From the NCBI RefSeq assembly GCF_035222275.1, contig NC_085881.1:4526001-4590000 (forward strand): a stretch of DNA of 64,000 nucleotides, read 5' to 3'. Within the stretch, counting starts at the first letter, position 1. Each line of letters begins with the position of its first letter. This document shows, piece by piece, positions 12,696-23,663 of this stretch. Source of the stretch: Podospora bellae-mahoneyi (taxonomy: Eukaryota > Ascomycota > Sordariomycetes > Sordariales > Podosporaceae). The notes below the pieces were generated by a model that ran no database searches, was not told where the DNA came from, and saw only the letters and a program-made list of their open reading frames with translations. The translations under genes were made by a program, and so were the position numbers.

Positions 12696-14126
12696 TCAAT
12701 GGGCATGCAGCCCTGTCAAGTTCATTCTGTGTACAATGACATCGCGGATTGTCTCAACCTTTGCCATGGCGCCTGTGAGAAGCGGATTAGTATCTGGCGG
12801 TTCTGTGTAGGTAGTTGAAAGACAACTCACCATCTCCTGTATCGCCGCAAGCGAGGGTCCTATTAATTCATTAGTCAGTTTCATAGTCAAAGCAGTGGTG
12901 ATGTCAGTTCAAAAAGCGGCAAATCCTACTTGGAGATGGGCTGTGTCACGAAACGTTAGCATCACTCCCATAGCAGCATCAAGGGTATATGCTGACCGGG
13001 ATAACTTGAAACCAACCATCGATCAGTCTCGCAGCTCCGTCTGGGTCGAGAAGTGTCTCTCTAACGCCCCAGTCCTCCCGTAAGGTGCGAATCTGCTTTG
13101 CTGTGATGGGGTGTCTCCACATGGCCTACGAACAAGTCAACTCTCGCTCCACGGTCTTGGGTAAGAAAGCTTACCGAGTTCATGGCTGGCGCAACGGCAA
13201 TGTATTTCTTTTTGAGATCAATCGAACCGTCGGTATCCCAGGCTCGTATAACGGATGTGAGCTATATAGGAGTGAGCGACAGTCTCATAAAAAGAAGGGA
13301 TGAGGAACATTACAAGGTTGTCAGACATGCCGTTGACGATCTCACACATCAGTTAGTACACATAACATGGCATCTTCTTAGAGAGAGAGTCCAACCTTGG
13401 CGAGGGTGTTTGCACTTAGAGCTACCAGATTATTAGCTGCCATGTAGGGAAGGGCGGACTTGGGTATAACACATACGAGCAATGACAAGCATATCAGCCC
13501 CTATTCCTACCGTCAGCACCCCGTCCCAATCCAACTGAATAAGATCACCCACATCTTCGGAGTCTGTTGAGAAACAGCAATTAGTGACGATTGTCAGCCA
13601 GCTGCCTAAAACAGACACAAGTCCAGGGGTAAAAGGTCACAAACTCGATATGCAATATACTCGCTCCCCTCTTCCAAGACTGCGGCCCCCACTCATCCTC
13701 GTCTCGATAGACTGCGTCGACATTGGGCAGATGAAGCAGGGACGAGACGGTAGGCTGCTCATCACTTTGGCCGTTGAGGAACTCGCTGGCGAATTTGGTC
13801 AGGATGATACGGATCGAAAGATTAGCTGCATATGGCGCGAGGGCTTCGACGATGACGGGGACTGGCAAAAAAGCATTAGGGTCACATATACAAGGCTGGT
13901 AGAGGTGAGAGAGGCGCACGTTTGATTGTGGCTACAGAACCCGACGCTCTATCATACACATTAGTCTCTAGCCTCACATCCAAAGAGTGCCAGGAAAATG
14001 GGCAGGCGCATACGCAAGAAGCAGATGCTTCTTCCCATCATGAAGAGCTCGCGCTAGTGAGGCGACGGAATTGGATTCAGAAGTCATGAAGTGGTTGTCG
14101 TGGGCGTTGCCGACTGCCTGCAGCAT
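12696..14126 (-). CDS. Phosphopantothenoylcysteine decarboxylase (12 exons)
   Basis: FMN-dependent step 3 of coenzyme A synthesis: decarboxylates 4'-phosphopantothenoyl-L-cysteine to 4'-phosphopantetheine. Unspliced, the locus looks like broken scraps. Joining exons by GT-AG sites and family motifs gives a continuous 259-residue protein: HLLLAASGSVATIK (FMN fold start), VIVEALAPYAANL, GASILHIELRRWADMLVIA (containing the catalytic-type His), APLSANTLAKIVNGMSDNLL, VAPAMNSAMWRHP and LACGDTGDGAM with the conserved Cys. Exons on the minus strand are 14126-14014, 13948-13920, 13861-13645, 13563-13553, 13500-13477, 13421-13396, 13340-13314, 13261-13175, 13125-12997, 12940-12930, 12859-12831 and 12772-12696. 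They total 780 nt, and two are only 11 nt long. The ATG at 14126 is the first good in-frame start; an upstream exon cannot be excluded. The protein belongs to the HAL3/Cab3 flavoprotein family. Confidence 0.9.
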
Positions 14127-15153
14127 GGTGTTATTTTGCAAGAGCAAGTGTGCGAATACTCCGTGATTGGGGATGGTCGTCAGACTGGATGCCGAACGGG
14201 ACGTTTGCAACAGCCGAGCTACTTCCTGCTGGTCAGTTTTTTTTGGCAAAAGATGTCGATTCTTCTTTGATGATACGGCCGATACTTCCCCACATTCAGT
14301 GAGTCAAATATATACGTTGAATCGTGATAGTTGCAAGCAGGAAGGTACGATAGAGCAGTTCAGGTAATGAAGCATGAAGATGCTATGACAAACCCGATTA
14401 CGGAGGGGTGGTCTCATGGTATATCGGTAGGTATTCAGTTCTAGACCTGTCCACGTTTATACATTACTCACGTCGTATATCAAAGCAAATCTAACCTATT
14501 TGCAGCGGGATCGTGCTCTTCTTGCCATATCTCTGTTTGCTAGCATCCGTTAGAGCTCATGCGGTAGCTTACGATGAAGTGACGTTGGGACGACCACACG
14601 CCACCAAGCCTCAGTCAGGTGAGGGGTCTATCCGATGAGAACTGGCTACGTCATAACCCTAACCCGGCGTCTGCTGCCTCTCAAGCTTGAGAGCGTGCGT
14701 AACAGTGCAACAATGCCAGCCCATTCTGGAGTGTCCCTATGTAATGTGGCTCAGACAAACAAAGAGCTTCAAATAATACCCCATACACTTGAAATCAAGA
14801 TATCTTAGCTCTCAGTGTCTCAGAAGCTTGGTTAAGGCCTGAGCTTGTCACCGCTTGGATCGTCCTGCAGGCTGTCCCACTAATAGCAGCACCCCGGATT
14901 GCGATTAAGCGTGCAATTAACCAATCAGACGCGTCTGGTGGGCTGACCCTCGCGCGTCACAAGCTTCGCATCACATCGCAGGTGCTGCGCAGCTCTCACA
15001 GCTCTGTCCCTTGAGACCGACATATCCAACCTGTCATTTAATCGCAACCAACCCCGCTAGTTCTTTCACACTTTTACCACCAATTAAACCAATTCTACCA
15101 CTTCATCTCAAATTTACCACTTGAAAATCGTTAAATCACACGAATCACCAACA
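14127..15153. promoter_or_regulatory. Divergent promoter region, decarboxylase / NASP
   Basis: This 1.0 kb separates the two starts. A CCAAT box lies at 14921-14925, a palindromic ACGCGT element at 14927-14938, and a pyrimidine/adenine-rich leader at 15060-15120 just before the NASP ATG. Two telomere-type TTAGGG units (on the minus strand) occur at 14654-14665. No open frame of interest is present. Confidence 0.5.
14927..14938. promoter_or_regulatory. Palindromic MluI cell-cycle box (ACGCGT)
   Basis: CAGACGCGTCTG is a perfect 12-bp palindrome around ACGCGT, the core bound by MBF (Mbp1/Swi6-type) factors that drive G1/S transcription. It directly follows a CCAAT box and lies about 215 bp upstream of a histone chaperone gene, a plausible S-phase target. 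The function is inferred from motif and neighbour. Confidence 0.4.
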
Positions 15154-16626
15154 ATGGCGACTCCCACAGCCGCCTCAACAGGCACTGCGACTCCCCTCGA
15201 GCTCGACCCTGAGCAAGCCCAGCAGAGCCTCAAAATCTCCCTCGCCGACCTCGCCGCCAAAGCCGCCGCCCTCTTCGCCCAGAAGAAATACGAAGATGCC
15301 GCCGAGCAGTACGCCCGCGCAGCCGAGATGCAAGCCGAGATGAACGGCGAGATGAGCCCCGAGAACGCAGAGATCCTCTACCTCTACGGGCGCACCCTCT
15401 TCAAAGTCGGCCAGAGCAAGTCGGACGTTTTGGGCGGCAGCGCGCCACAGGCTAAGAACCAGGCCAAGCCCAAAGCTCCCAAGAAGACCACTGCTGCCAA
15501 TGGCGCTAAGAACGGCGAGGGCAGCTCCTCTTCTGCCGCCGCGAAGGCTGGGGAAAAGGTAGAGAAGGTGGTTGCTGAGGCTGCTGGGAAGGAGGCGGAG
15601 AAGGAGTCGGGTGCTGAGATCAAGAAGCCCATGTTTCACTTTGAGGGAGACGAGAATTTTGTTGATTCTGACGAGGAAGAGGAGGGAGAGGAAGGAGAGG
15701 GTGAGGAGGAAGAGGAGGATGACGATCTTGCGACTGCGTTTGAGATTCTTGACCTGGCGCGTGTGCTTTTCCTCAAGAAACTCGAGGCGCCACAGACCGA
15801 GAGCGAAGGAAAGGGCAAGGAAGCTGCCGAGGAAGGCAGCGATAACCCCAATATTCGTCACTTGAAGGAGCGTCTGGGTGATACCCACGATCTCCTCGCC
15901 GAGATCTCGCTCGAAAATGAAAAGTATGCACCCTCATCACCATCCCTCACCCAAGTTATCACCCGCTAATCTTAGTTGATCAGATACCACACCGCCATAA
16001 ACGACGCCAAAGCCGCCCTCAAATACAAACAAGATCTCTACCCCTTCGAATCCGAAATCATCGCCGAAGCCCACTTCAAAGTCTCCCTCGCCCTCGAGTT
16101 CGCCTCGGTGACCAAGCAATCAGACGACGACACAGCCGAAAGTAAAGACACCTCCTCGGGAGAGGTCGACCAATCCCTCCGCGACGAGGCGGCCGCCTCT
16201 CTGGAGCAGGCCATCAACTCGACCAAACAGAAGCTCCAAAACAAGGAAGTCGAGCTTGCCACCCTCCACAACCCCGAGGAGAATGACTCGACTCGCGAAG
16301 AAATCTCCAACGTGAAGGAGATGATCAGCGACATGGAGCAGCGCCTCAAAGACTTGCGAGCTCCGCCCATCGACATCAATTCTGCGCTTGGGCTGCCGTC
16401 TCGATCGGAACAGGAAAAGCAAAAGGCGGATAATCTTGTGCTTGGGTCGGTGTCGGACGAGGTCAAGAAGAATGCGAATGATTTGACCGGACTGGTGAGA
16501 AAGAAGAGGAAGGCGGAGGAGAGTGTTGCTGTGGAGGAGGTGAAGGAACAGGAACAGCCTGAGGCGAAAAGGGCCAAGTCGGAGGATGTATTGGGGGCGG
16601 CTTCTGCGGCGCCGACTGCTAACTAG
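15154..16626 (+). CDS. NASP/Sim3/Hif1-family histone H3-H4 chaperone
   Basis: SHNi-TPR histone chaperone that escorts H3-H4, and in fission yeast (Sim3) CENP-A, to the nucleus. Exons 15154-15923 and 15984-16626 (phase-2 intron of 60 bp) encode 470 residues. The first TPR covers roughly 25-75 (AAALFAQKKYEDAAEQYARA). The next repeat is interrupted by an acidic Glu/Asp run near 175-195, the hallmark of the family. The later repeats (DDLATAFEILDLARVLF; NIRHLKERLGDTHDLL; YHTAINDAKAAL) continue across the splice. A coiled coil follows (about 340-390), then a basic RKKRKAEE nuclear signal. The ATG at 15154 sits in a good CAACAATGG-type context; the frame is open further upstream without an ATG. A palindromic ACGCGT box upstream suggests cell-cycle control. 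Confidence 0.9.
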
Positions 16627-17258
16627 GAAGAGCAAAGGAGGGTGTGGGAGGAGGAGAATAGGATGTTGATGGAGAAGTACAAGGCTGTGTGGCCCTGTCG
16701 GGGGTGGTCTTGCGTCAATGGAATGTATGAACAGCAGTGATTTTCTTTTTGTCTTGTTTTATGGGCTTTTCTATATTTGGTACAGGCGCGCTTTTCTCTC
16801 TCTCTCTCTCTCTCTCCATCAAAAACTTGGATGGGTTATTCAAGGGGAGCTAAAGTTGGGAATGGGAAAGAGGAACAGATGTCAAGATGACATGGTCTAG
16901 TTGAGGTATATTAACCCTGGACAAACAAGGCTAGCAAGGTAGTCTTTGAATCAACACTCCAAAGAGGTTCAGAATCAAAAGCAATGTGTGCCACTCTTCA
17001 ATCGAGCATTGATTAACTAGTCCTGTATGTTTGAATCCCGCACCAACTTGACAACCGCGCTTTGCTTGCTCCAGCAGTCCCGTTGCCCCTATCCTCATCT
17101 TATAATTTTGTTCAGTTTAATCTTCCCCATGCGTTACCCCGAAATTGTTCCAGCCATCTTTTCCTCCCAGATTATTACAACTTGCTATGCTGAAAATGTG
17201 ACCCCAGCCCATAGCACCAAAAGAAAAGCTCGCTCGCCCTCATCTAGTCTTTCATCCC
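16627..17258. other. Convergent intergenic with TC microsatellite
   Basis: This is the 3' flank of NASP (+) and of GYP1 (-). It carries an 11-unit TC tract at 16795-16816. No gene seen. Confidence 0.6.
16795..16816. repeat. (TC)11 microsatellite
   Basis: Uninterrupted TC dinucleotides in the probable 3' UTR of the NASP gene. Similar tracts lie at 21508 and 54411. Confidence 0.9.
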
Positions 17259-19353
17259 TCACAGAGTAAAGTTCATACTCGCACTCCTACTCCCCTCCCC
17301 ACCCTGCCCTTTCAAATGGGCACTCGACCCCTTGAATAGACTCTGCCAGATATAGGCTTCGCTCAGCAGCAGCTCAATGTCCTTTTCCGTCCAGTCCCCC
17401 GTCGGCAACGACTGCAAAAACATCATGATTTCTTGAAAGTCCATCTTTACCAGCTTGTCTGACCACTTTACCAAAAAGGCGGCACAGACGTATAGGTGGA
17501 ATTCCGAGAAGCCTTGTTCTTCCGCCTGTTGATTTGTTAGCTTGTTTCTCCCCAGGAATGCAAAGGGGGCCAGAAGGGCCTACCATGTATGTATCCCACA
17601 TCCGTATCGTGTTCTTGACACTTATTTCTCTCATCAATAGGCAGTTCATCCACCTGAAACTAAACTGGATGAATTCCACCTGCTCCTTCTCCAAGTGCTT
17701 CGCCAGCCCGGCATCAATTCTCGCCGTCAGGTCCCGCAGTGCCGAAACCTGTCTCTGGATTCCTGGCTGCGCCACGATATAATGGTCCTGGATCCCGTCC
17801 AGCAATTTAGTCAGACACCAGAAGGAATCCGCTTCCACCGCGTCAAGAACCGCCTTAGGGAGCTGCCCCGGATCCATACCACTTTCGATATCTGGATCTG
17901 TGATGTATGTTCCCAAGAAAACTTGCCAAAATGGTGTCACTAGGTCGTTGATACCCTGGACATAGCCGCTGGCCGGGTGACGGACAGCCCAAACGTACAG
18001 AATGCGCTCAAGAGACCGCTGCGTAGCTTCGTAGCTGTAGAGTTCGATATGTGGGTTTGTGCGGGGAACATCGATACTGATTTGATGCCAGATGGCTTCG
18101 TCTAGGCCTCGGTTCGTTCCTCGGGGTGGTGCACTGCTTCCTGGCGCTGGTTGCCCGCCTCCTCCGAAGGCTTGGCGCACGCCGTCAAGGTATTCTTTTC
18201 TTTTTCGTTCGAGTGTGGCTACCCTTCTTTCCGAGCTGGTAGGGAGGTAGCTGAGAAGCAGTTGCCAGGTCATGGCGCGAACCTCTTCTGGGACGCCAGA
18301 CCATGCCAGTGACCGGAGATCTGGTAGTGGGATAGTAGAGGCTTGGAGGAGCTTCTTGAACTTGTTTATTCTTGTTATCCTTGAATTTATGGCGTCAACT
18401 TCTTTCGGGGTGGCATTGGCGGGTATCGAGGGGTGGTTGATTAGGTGCAAAGCGTTTGCCGGATCGCGCAAGATCTCCTTATACTGTGGTCGTAGAATCT
18501 TTCCTTCACTCTTCTTCGGCATCGGGTAACTTGCTGCTGGCCTCTCGATCGCTATGTCTTCGCTGTTCGAGTAGCGTCTTTCTCGACCACCGCCATTGAG
18601 TCCGTCGTCGAGATGCGCCCTGCTTTGTTCCGCCTTTTTTCTTGTCCTCCTCTTCATGTTGGATAGACTGGGAAGCCCAAAATCGTCTCCGTCGTCCGAC
18701 TCATAGTCATACATATCCTCTGCTTCGTCGGCGGTCCAGTCATCGTTGGTACTGGAAAGGAAGTTCATGTATTGCTTGAAAGGTGGTGATTTGCTGGTTC
18801 GTGTGGCCGGGGATTGTGTCGGGACTCGTTCAAGGGCCGACGTCGCTGATGGCGGGGTTCTTGGGCGCGATCCGGACCCAGATATATTTCTACCCCCTGA
18901 TCAGTCCTGCACATGGAAATGTCCTGGGGGAAAACCCACAAGGAATCAAACTTGAGAATGTCGGCATGTGAATAGGCGGCGCCGACTACCAGACTCGAGT
19001 CGCGTGCTGGCTTCTTTAAAGGCGGGGTGTCCCGCTGAGGGGCCTTCCAGAACGGTGAAGCAGAGCTGTCGATGTCACTGTCAGTATCCCTGAGAATACA
19101 CAGATAGGTTGCCCTAGAAGGTGTATTGCATACTCGGACCTCTCTACAATCCATCCAAGGGTATAGTAAGTATGCAGGTATTCTGGGAATCAAAGCGGGC
19201 GCGAACTACACATACCAACTTGCACCATCTCCTGCTGCAGAGCACAGTTCCGTCAGTCGCTGCCAGAGGTACATAGGATGGGCTGAGAACAGGCCGACGG
19301 AAGCTTACCTGGGGAGTGGCCTTCTTGCCGCCGGCGGAAGAAGAAAACATCAT
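17259..19353 (-). CDS. gyp1: GYP1-type TBC-domain Rab GTPase-activating protein
   Basis: Accelerates GTP hydrolysis by Ypt1/Sec4-class Rabs at the Golgi. The TBC domain holds both catalytic fingers: IDVPRTNP (IxxDxxR arginine finger) and SGYVQGIND (YxQ glutamine finger). SFRWMNCLLMREI and IRMWDTYM are further TBC blocks. A short intron near 17528-17582 joins MWDTYM to AEEQGFSEFHLYVCAAFLVKWSDK. The N-terminus is disordered (SPPFKQYMNFLSSTNDDW) with basic KRRTRKK. The start is most likely the ATGATG at 19348-19353 (MMFSSSAGGKKATPQ), followed by a tiny exon (QEMVQV) and at least two more small 5' exons before 18890; those borders are uncertain. The gene is transcribed away from HRP1 from a shared 0.6 kb region. 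Confidence 0.9.
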
Positions 19354-19954
19354 GAAGTACTGAAGAGGTCGTCTTGCAATGGCATGACCTTGGATCAGGA
19401 GACTGGTTGATTTATTGGTCTTGGTAGAGAGGCGCCAGTTCAATGTCTGGGCTTCAAGAGAGGCCAGCTGTTGCCAGCTTGGAGCCAGTTGATGGCCTTT
19501 TGATCGCTGGCTGGGCTAACACAAGGTGCATGGCTGACTGACCTGAGGTGGACTGCCTGGCCAGTGCGTCATTCCCCATTCCCCGCCCAAGCGCCCGCAG
19601 CTGCTCAGATTCCAGGGGCCCAGCCACTGGGTGAATGCCTGGCCAGGCTGGGAGACCCACTTTGACACAACAGGAACTGCGCCTTGACTTTTGGCAGCTT
19701 CGCAGTCGAACTCTGACTTCCAGTCAACAACTTTATCCGTCCTTCACCAACCAGGAACGCATTTTTGATTGCCGGTATCGATTTCTTCATTTCGGAGCAG
19801 TTGGTCGTTGGTCCTCTTTTCACTTCTCTTACCGACTTTTCGCTTCGTTTGTTTTATATTCGGCGCCCGTACTTAATTCCACTACTAGGCGCGGTACCGC
19901 GTTTGACATCTTGACCACCACCACGACCAAAGGCGCGTGGAGAACACCGACATC
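19354..19954. promoter_or_regulatory. Shared divergent promoter, GYP1 / HRP1
   Basis: About 600 bp separate the two ATGs. The HRP1-proximal half has runs of CTTC/TTC pyrimidines ending in a CCACCACCACGACC leader. No coding frame is supported here. Confidence 0.5.
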
Positions 19955-20344
19955 ATGACAGAACCCGAGAATTTCGACGATGAGCTGTTTGCCGATCTGT
20001 AAGTCGCATCTTTTTATACTTCTTGATGGTCATGATGAGCAGGCGCTAACCAGCGACAGCTATAACGACGATGATGCGGTACCAGCGCCCAAGCCGGCTG
20101 CCGCAGCCCAGCCTGTTCAGTACGCAGCCGTGCAACCGACCATCGAGACCCGGCAGGAGGACAGCTACGACCCCAATCAGTACAACGACTACAGTGGTGG
20201 AGGTGAAAATGGCAACATGAACCAGGACGATGAAGAAGAAGAGGACGATGACGATGACATCGATTTCAACCTCGGAAACGGCCCTTCGACCACGCTGGCC
20301 CCCCATGACCAGCAAGACTACAATGACAGCCATAATAAAAACAA

Positions 20345-20379
<35 letters not shown>

Positions 20380-23300
20380 ACAACTCTCACCATGAGGAGA
20401 GGCAGTCGTACAGTGCGCCCTCAGCGCCTCCTGCTCATACCAAAGGCCCCAATGCCAAAGAAGACGGGTAAGTCAAAATCTCTGTTTGTTGACATTTGAC
20501 AAGTGTGCATTATGAATCATGTGAACCGCGCCACTTCTATCGGACCACTATGCTGGTAGAGCAAGGTGGGAAGGGCTGGGAAAGGGAGGAAGCTGGGCAA
20601 GGGCTACGGGATCACAGGCTGCGGCCTGGCATGGTTGAGGATATGGGAAACTGGGCCAGCAAGAGGCAGGTCTCGTGGTGGACAAAATCATGCAAGGATG
20701 ATATTGCAGAGAGCGGTGCGACATGTGTGTTGCCAGGCAATGTGTAATGCCGTCAAGAGGAGGGCTGTGCTGTGAGGGTTGGCCTCCCAAAGACATACCG
20801 AAAACATGCGCCAAAATACGATAATGGATGAGGAGTCATGCTCCTGCCCTCTGTATCCCAGTCGCAGATAATCTTAGCTCTGAAGGCTAGAGAAAGATAT
20901 CGCAGCGAATAGCGCAGCAACCAGGACAGACGTACCTAGCTTGACGATAGGCAAGAAGAGCTCGAGACAGGAAACAAGAAAGATTTCGACAAGACCTTTT
21001 GCTGGCACTCCTGCGCTGCACCTTCCTTCTCAGTTGTGGGAACCTGCTGTGCATCGCATCAGTTCTGAACAACGGCTTGAATTCTTCTGCTGCGACCGCC
21101 GCCACAATGGAGCATCACAACACGACTCGACCTCCGCCCTCTTCTCCCGAAGACTACATTTCTTTATCACCAAGCGATGCTTCTGGGGATGACGATGTAC
21201 TCTGCCGAGACTACATTCCTCTTTCCTCCAGCGACTCCTCCCCGCCCATCTTTTCAACCTCATCGCCACTTTCATGCTCGGCCATCTCGCTAGGCACAGC
21301 AGAGGAACTAGGAGATCACAGCACCAGTAACGAGGATGGCGACTCGTGTGATGAACCCTCCCCGAGGATCATATACGCGAAGAAAGACAATAGGTGTGAA
21401 CTTTAGGCAGCGGCGACCAAAAACACACACGGGAAGCAGCATTGGTTCAATGTTTGCTTTTCCCGCCCACCCTCCCATCTTACTCTTTTTTATTTCTCCC
21501 GAGCCCGTCTCTCTCTCTCTCTCTCTCTCTTTTTTCCATCCGAACCGGTGTAGTCAGCCGGGTTTGTTTGCCAGTCAACCCAGCGGACAAGCATTTTGAT
21601 ACACAAAAACACAATCCAAGCTTTCCGGAGGTCGGAGGAGAGCAGGAGGAGGGGAGAAGGGGGGAACTGAACGAATGATCTGGCTCTTCTTTTTTTTACT
21701 TGGCCGATAAGATGCTAACAAAAACAATGTTTCATGATTGTTATTTCATGAGATAAAAGAGAAAATGAAGCTAACTCTACGGCACGATGTGCCGCTGTAT
21801 TTTAGAAAAATGTTCATCGGCGGTCTCAACTGGGAAACCACCGACCAGTCCCTCCGCGACTACTTTTCCACCTTTGGGGAGGTGGTCGAGTGCACCGTCA
21901 TGAGAGATGGCGCGACGGGCCGGTCGCGCGGGTTTGGGTTTCTGACCTTCAAGGATCCCAAGACGGTGAATATCGTCATGGTGAAGGAGCATTATCTTGA
22001 TGGGAAGATTGTACGTCTTTGTTCCCCCCTCTTCCTTCCCTGTTGGTCATTTGTGAGAGATATACTGACTGGAGATGGGGAAAAAAGATCGATCCCAAGC
22101 GCGCCATCCCCCGTGATGAGCAGGAAAAGACAAGCAAGATTTTCGTTGGAGGCGTTAGTCAGGAAACCACGGATCATGAGTTCAGGGAGTATTTTGCCCA
22201 GTTTGGCCGGGTGGTGGACGCCACGTTGATGATGGACAAGGACACCGGTCGTCCGCGCGGGTTCGGCTTTGTCACGTTCGAGTCTGAGGCCGGGGTGGAG
22301 GCTTGTCTCTCTGCCAACCTTGAGATCCACGGCAAACCCATCGAGGTCAAGAAGGCTCAACCGAGGGGCAACCTCAGGGAGGAAGAGGAGAATAACCGCC
22401 GTGGTGGGGGTGCGGGAGGCAAGTTTGGGAAGCGTGGTGGACAGGGTGGGAATGGAATGGACGATGGGGGTCAGATGGGCGGGATGGGCGGGATGGGTGG
22501 TGGTCAGGGGGCCGGGGGGATGACGCCGCAGGTGATGGCGCAGTATTTCCAGAGGATGCAGCAGGCGATGAGCATGATGCAGCAGCAGATGATGATGAAC
22601 CGGAACATGAACCCGGCCATGATGCAGATGATGCAGATGCAGCAGATGCAACAGATGCAGGCCATGATGCAGCAGGCTCAGGGTGGGAGAGGGGGCGGAG
22701 GACAGAACCCCATGGCGGCGATGGGGCAGATGAACCCGGCCATGATGCAGCAGATGCAGGCCATGATGGCTCAGCAGGCGGCGCAGGGAGGTGGTCCTGG
22801 CGGTCCTGGGGGGCCGATGCCTCCTGCTGGTGGCCCTGGAAGTGTCGGTGGTCCTGGTAGTCCCATGGGCATGCACGACCAGGTTGGCAGTCCCATTGGT
22901 AGCTCTGGTCAGGGAGGCGGCGGCAAGGCTGGTTTCAACGCCTACGAGCAGCAGCAGTTTGAGCAGCAAAAGTACGAGCAGCAGCAGCAGCAGGGCCGGA
23001 GGGGTGGTAGCAGAGGCGCTCCCGACATGCAGGCTGCCTACAACCAGGGGGGGTATGGCGGCAGCGGCGGCGGCGGTAGCATGAGCTCGCAGGGCGGACA
23101 GGGCGCTCCGACCAGCTGGGAGGGCATGTATGATGATGTCCCTCAGCCGATCATGTCTACCGGCGGTGGTGGCGGCTACGGTGGTGGAGGCCGGAATTTC
23201 AAGAACCGCGGACACAACAACCAGCACCAAATGTCCATGTCGCCTGGCCCGTCTGACCCTATGAACGCCCCTCCTGCTAATGCCCCGACGGGACCCAAGA

Positions 23301-23383
23301 ACGCTGGTAGACCTGGCGCCAACATGTACCGTGGTGGTGGAAGGGGAGGTGCCCGTGGGTACCATCCTTATGCCAGAGGCTAG
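19955..23383 (+). CDS. hrp1: HRP1/Nab4-type hnRNP, two RRMs
   Basis: Cleavage factor IB homologue: a shuttling RNA-binding protein of mRNA 3'-end formation that recognises UA-rich efficiency elements. Exons 19955-19998, 20060-20467, 21806-22010 and 22088-23383 encode 650 residues. The N-terminus is acidic and Asn/Ser-rich (about 1-150). RRM1 (from about 152) has RNP2 MFIGGL and RNP1 [11 protein letters not shown]2 (from about 235) has IFVGGV and RGFGFVTF. A Gly/Arg start, a Met/Gln-rich prion-like stretch and Gly-rich repeats follow, ending YHPYARG. The phase-2 junction GG|A across the third exon boundary confirms that one intron is 1338 bp (20468-21805), very long for this gene set; see the separate entry. 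A 521-codon antisense frame over the last exon is a shadow of its biased composition. Confidence 0.92.
20468..21805 (+). other. 1.34-kb HRP1 intron with candidate alternative first exon
   Basis: The donor is GTAAGT and the acceptor TTTTAG; removal restores GG|A AAA ATG in RRM1. Inside, at 21107, an ATG in a GCCACAATGG context opens 95 codons, acidic and Ser/Pro-rich, with a repeated DYIxLSxSD motif. That frame reaches AATAG|GTGTGA at 21393/21394, which is phase 2, the phase exon 3 requires. A promoter inside the intron could therefore make an HRP1 form with a different N-terminus. A (TC)11 tract at 21508-21529 follows. The intron is well supported; the alternative exon is inference. Confidence 0.6.
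21508..21529. repeat. (TC)11 microsatellite in HRP1 intron
   Basis: Uninterrupted TC units within the long intron, about 115 bp after the candidate alternative exon. It could act as a pyrimidine-tract protein site or be neutral. Confidence 0.85.
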
Positions 23384-23663
23384 GGATCTTCTGGCAGGGA
23401 TAAACGGGAATACCATCATGAGGAATATTACTGTTGAGTTTGGGGGGCGAGTGGTAGTTATGGACATGACGAGTGATGTAGGAGATGGGGAACTGGGGCA
23501 ACAGAGGTAATTAACTGGGGAAGGGTCAAGGACAAAAGCCAAAAAAAGCCAAAACATAGGGAGTGGTTAGGTAGAGGTGTGGTGCCAGTGGGCTTCTTTG
23601 TATTATAGCTAGTACCTTTGCGCAATGGTATTTGCTTTCATACCAGCGGTATTTGACCTTAGA

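Noticed and set aside
12696-14249. Decarboxylase locus as a pseudogene
   Set aside because: The fragmented frames first suggested decay, but all gaps are explained by GT-AG introns that restore every conserved motif.
14654-14665. TAACCCTAACCC telomere-like repeat (also near 60492)
   Set aside because: Only two units in the middle of gene-dense DNA; more like a short telobox or chance than a telomere remnant.
21992-23557. 521-codon antisense frame over HRP1
   Set aside because: It mirrors the Gly/Met/Gln-rich last exon of HRP1 and is His/Leu/Thr-repetitive, a compositional shadow.
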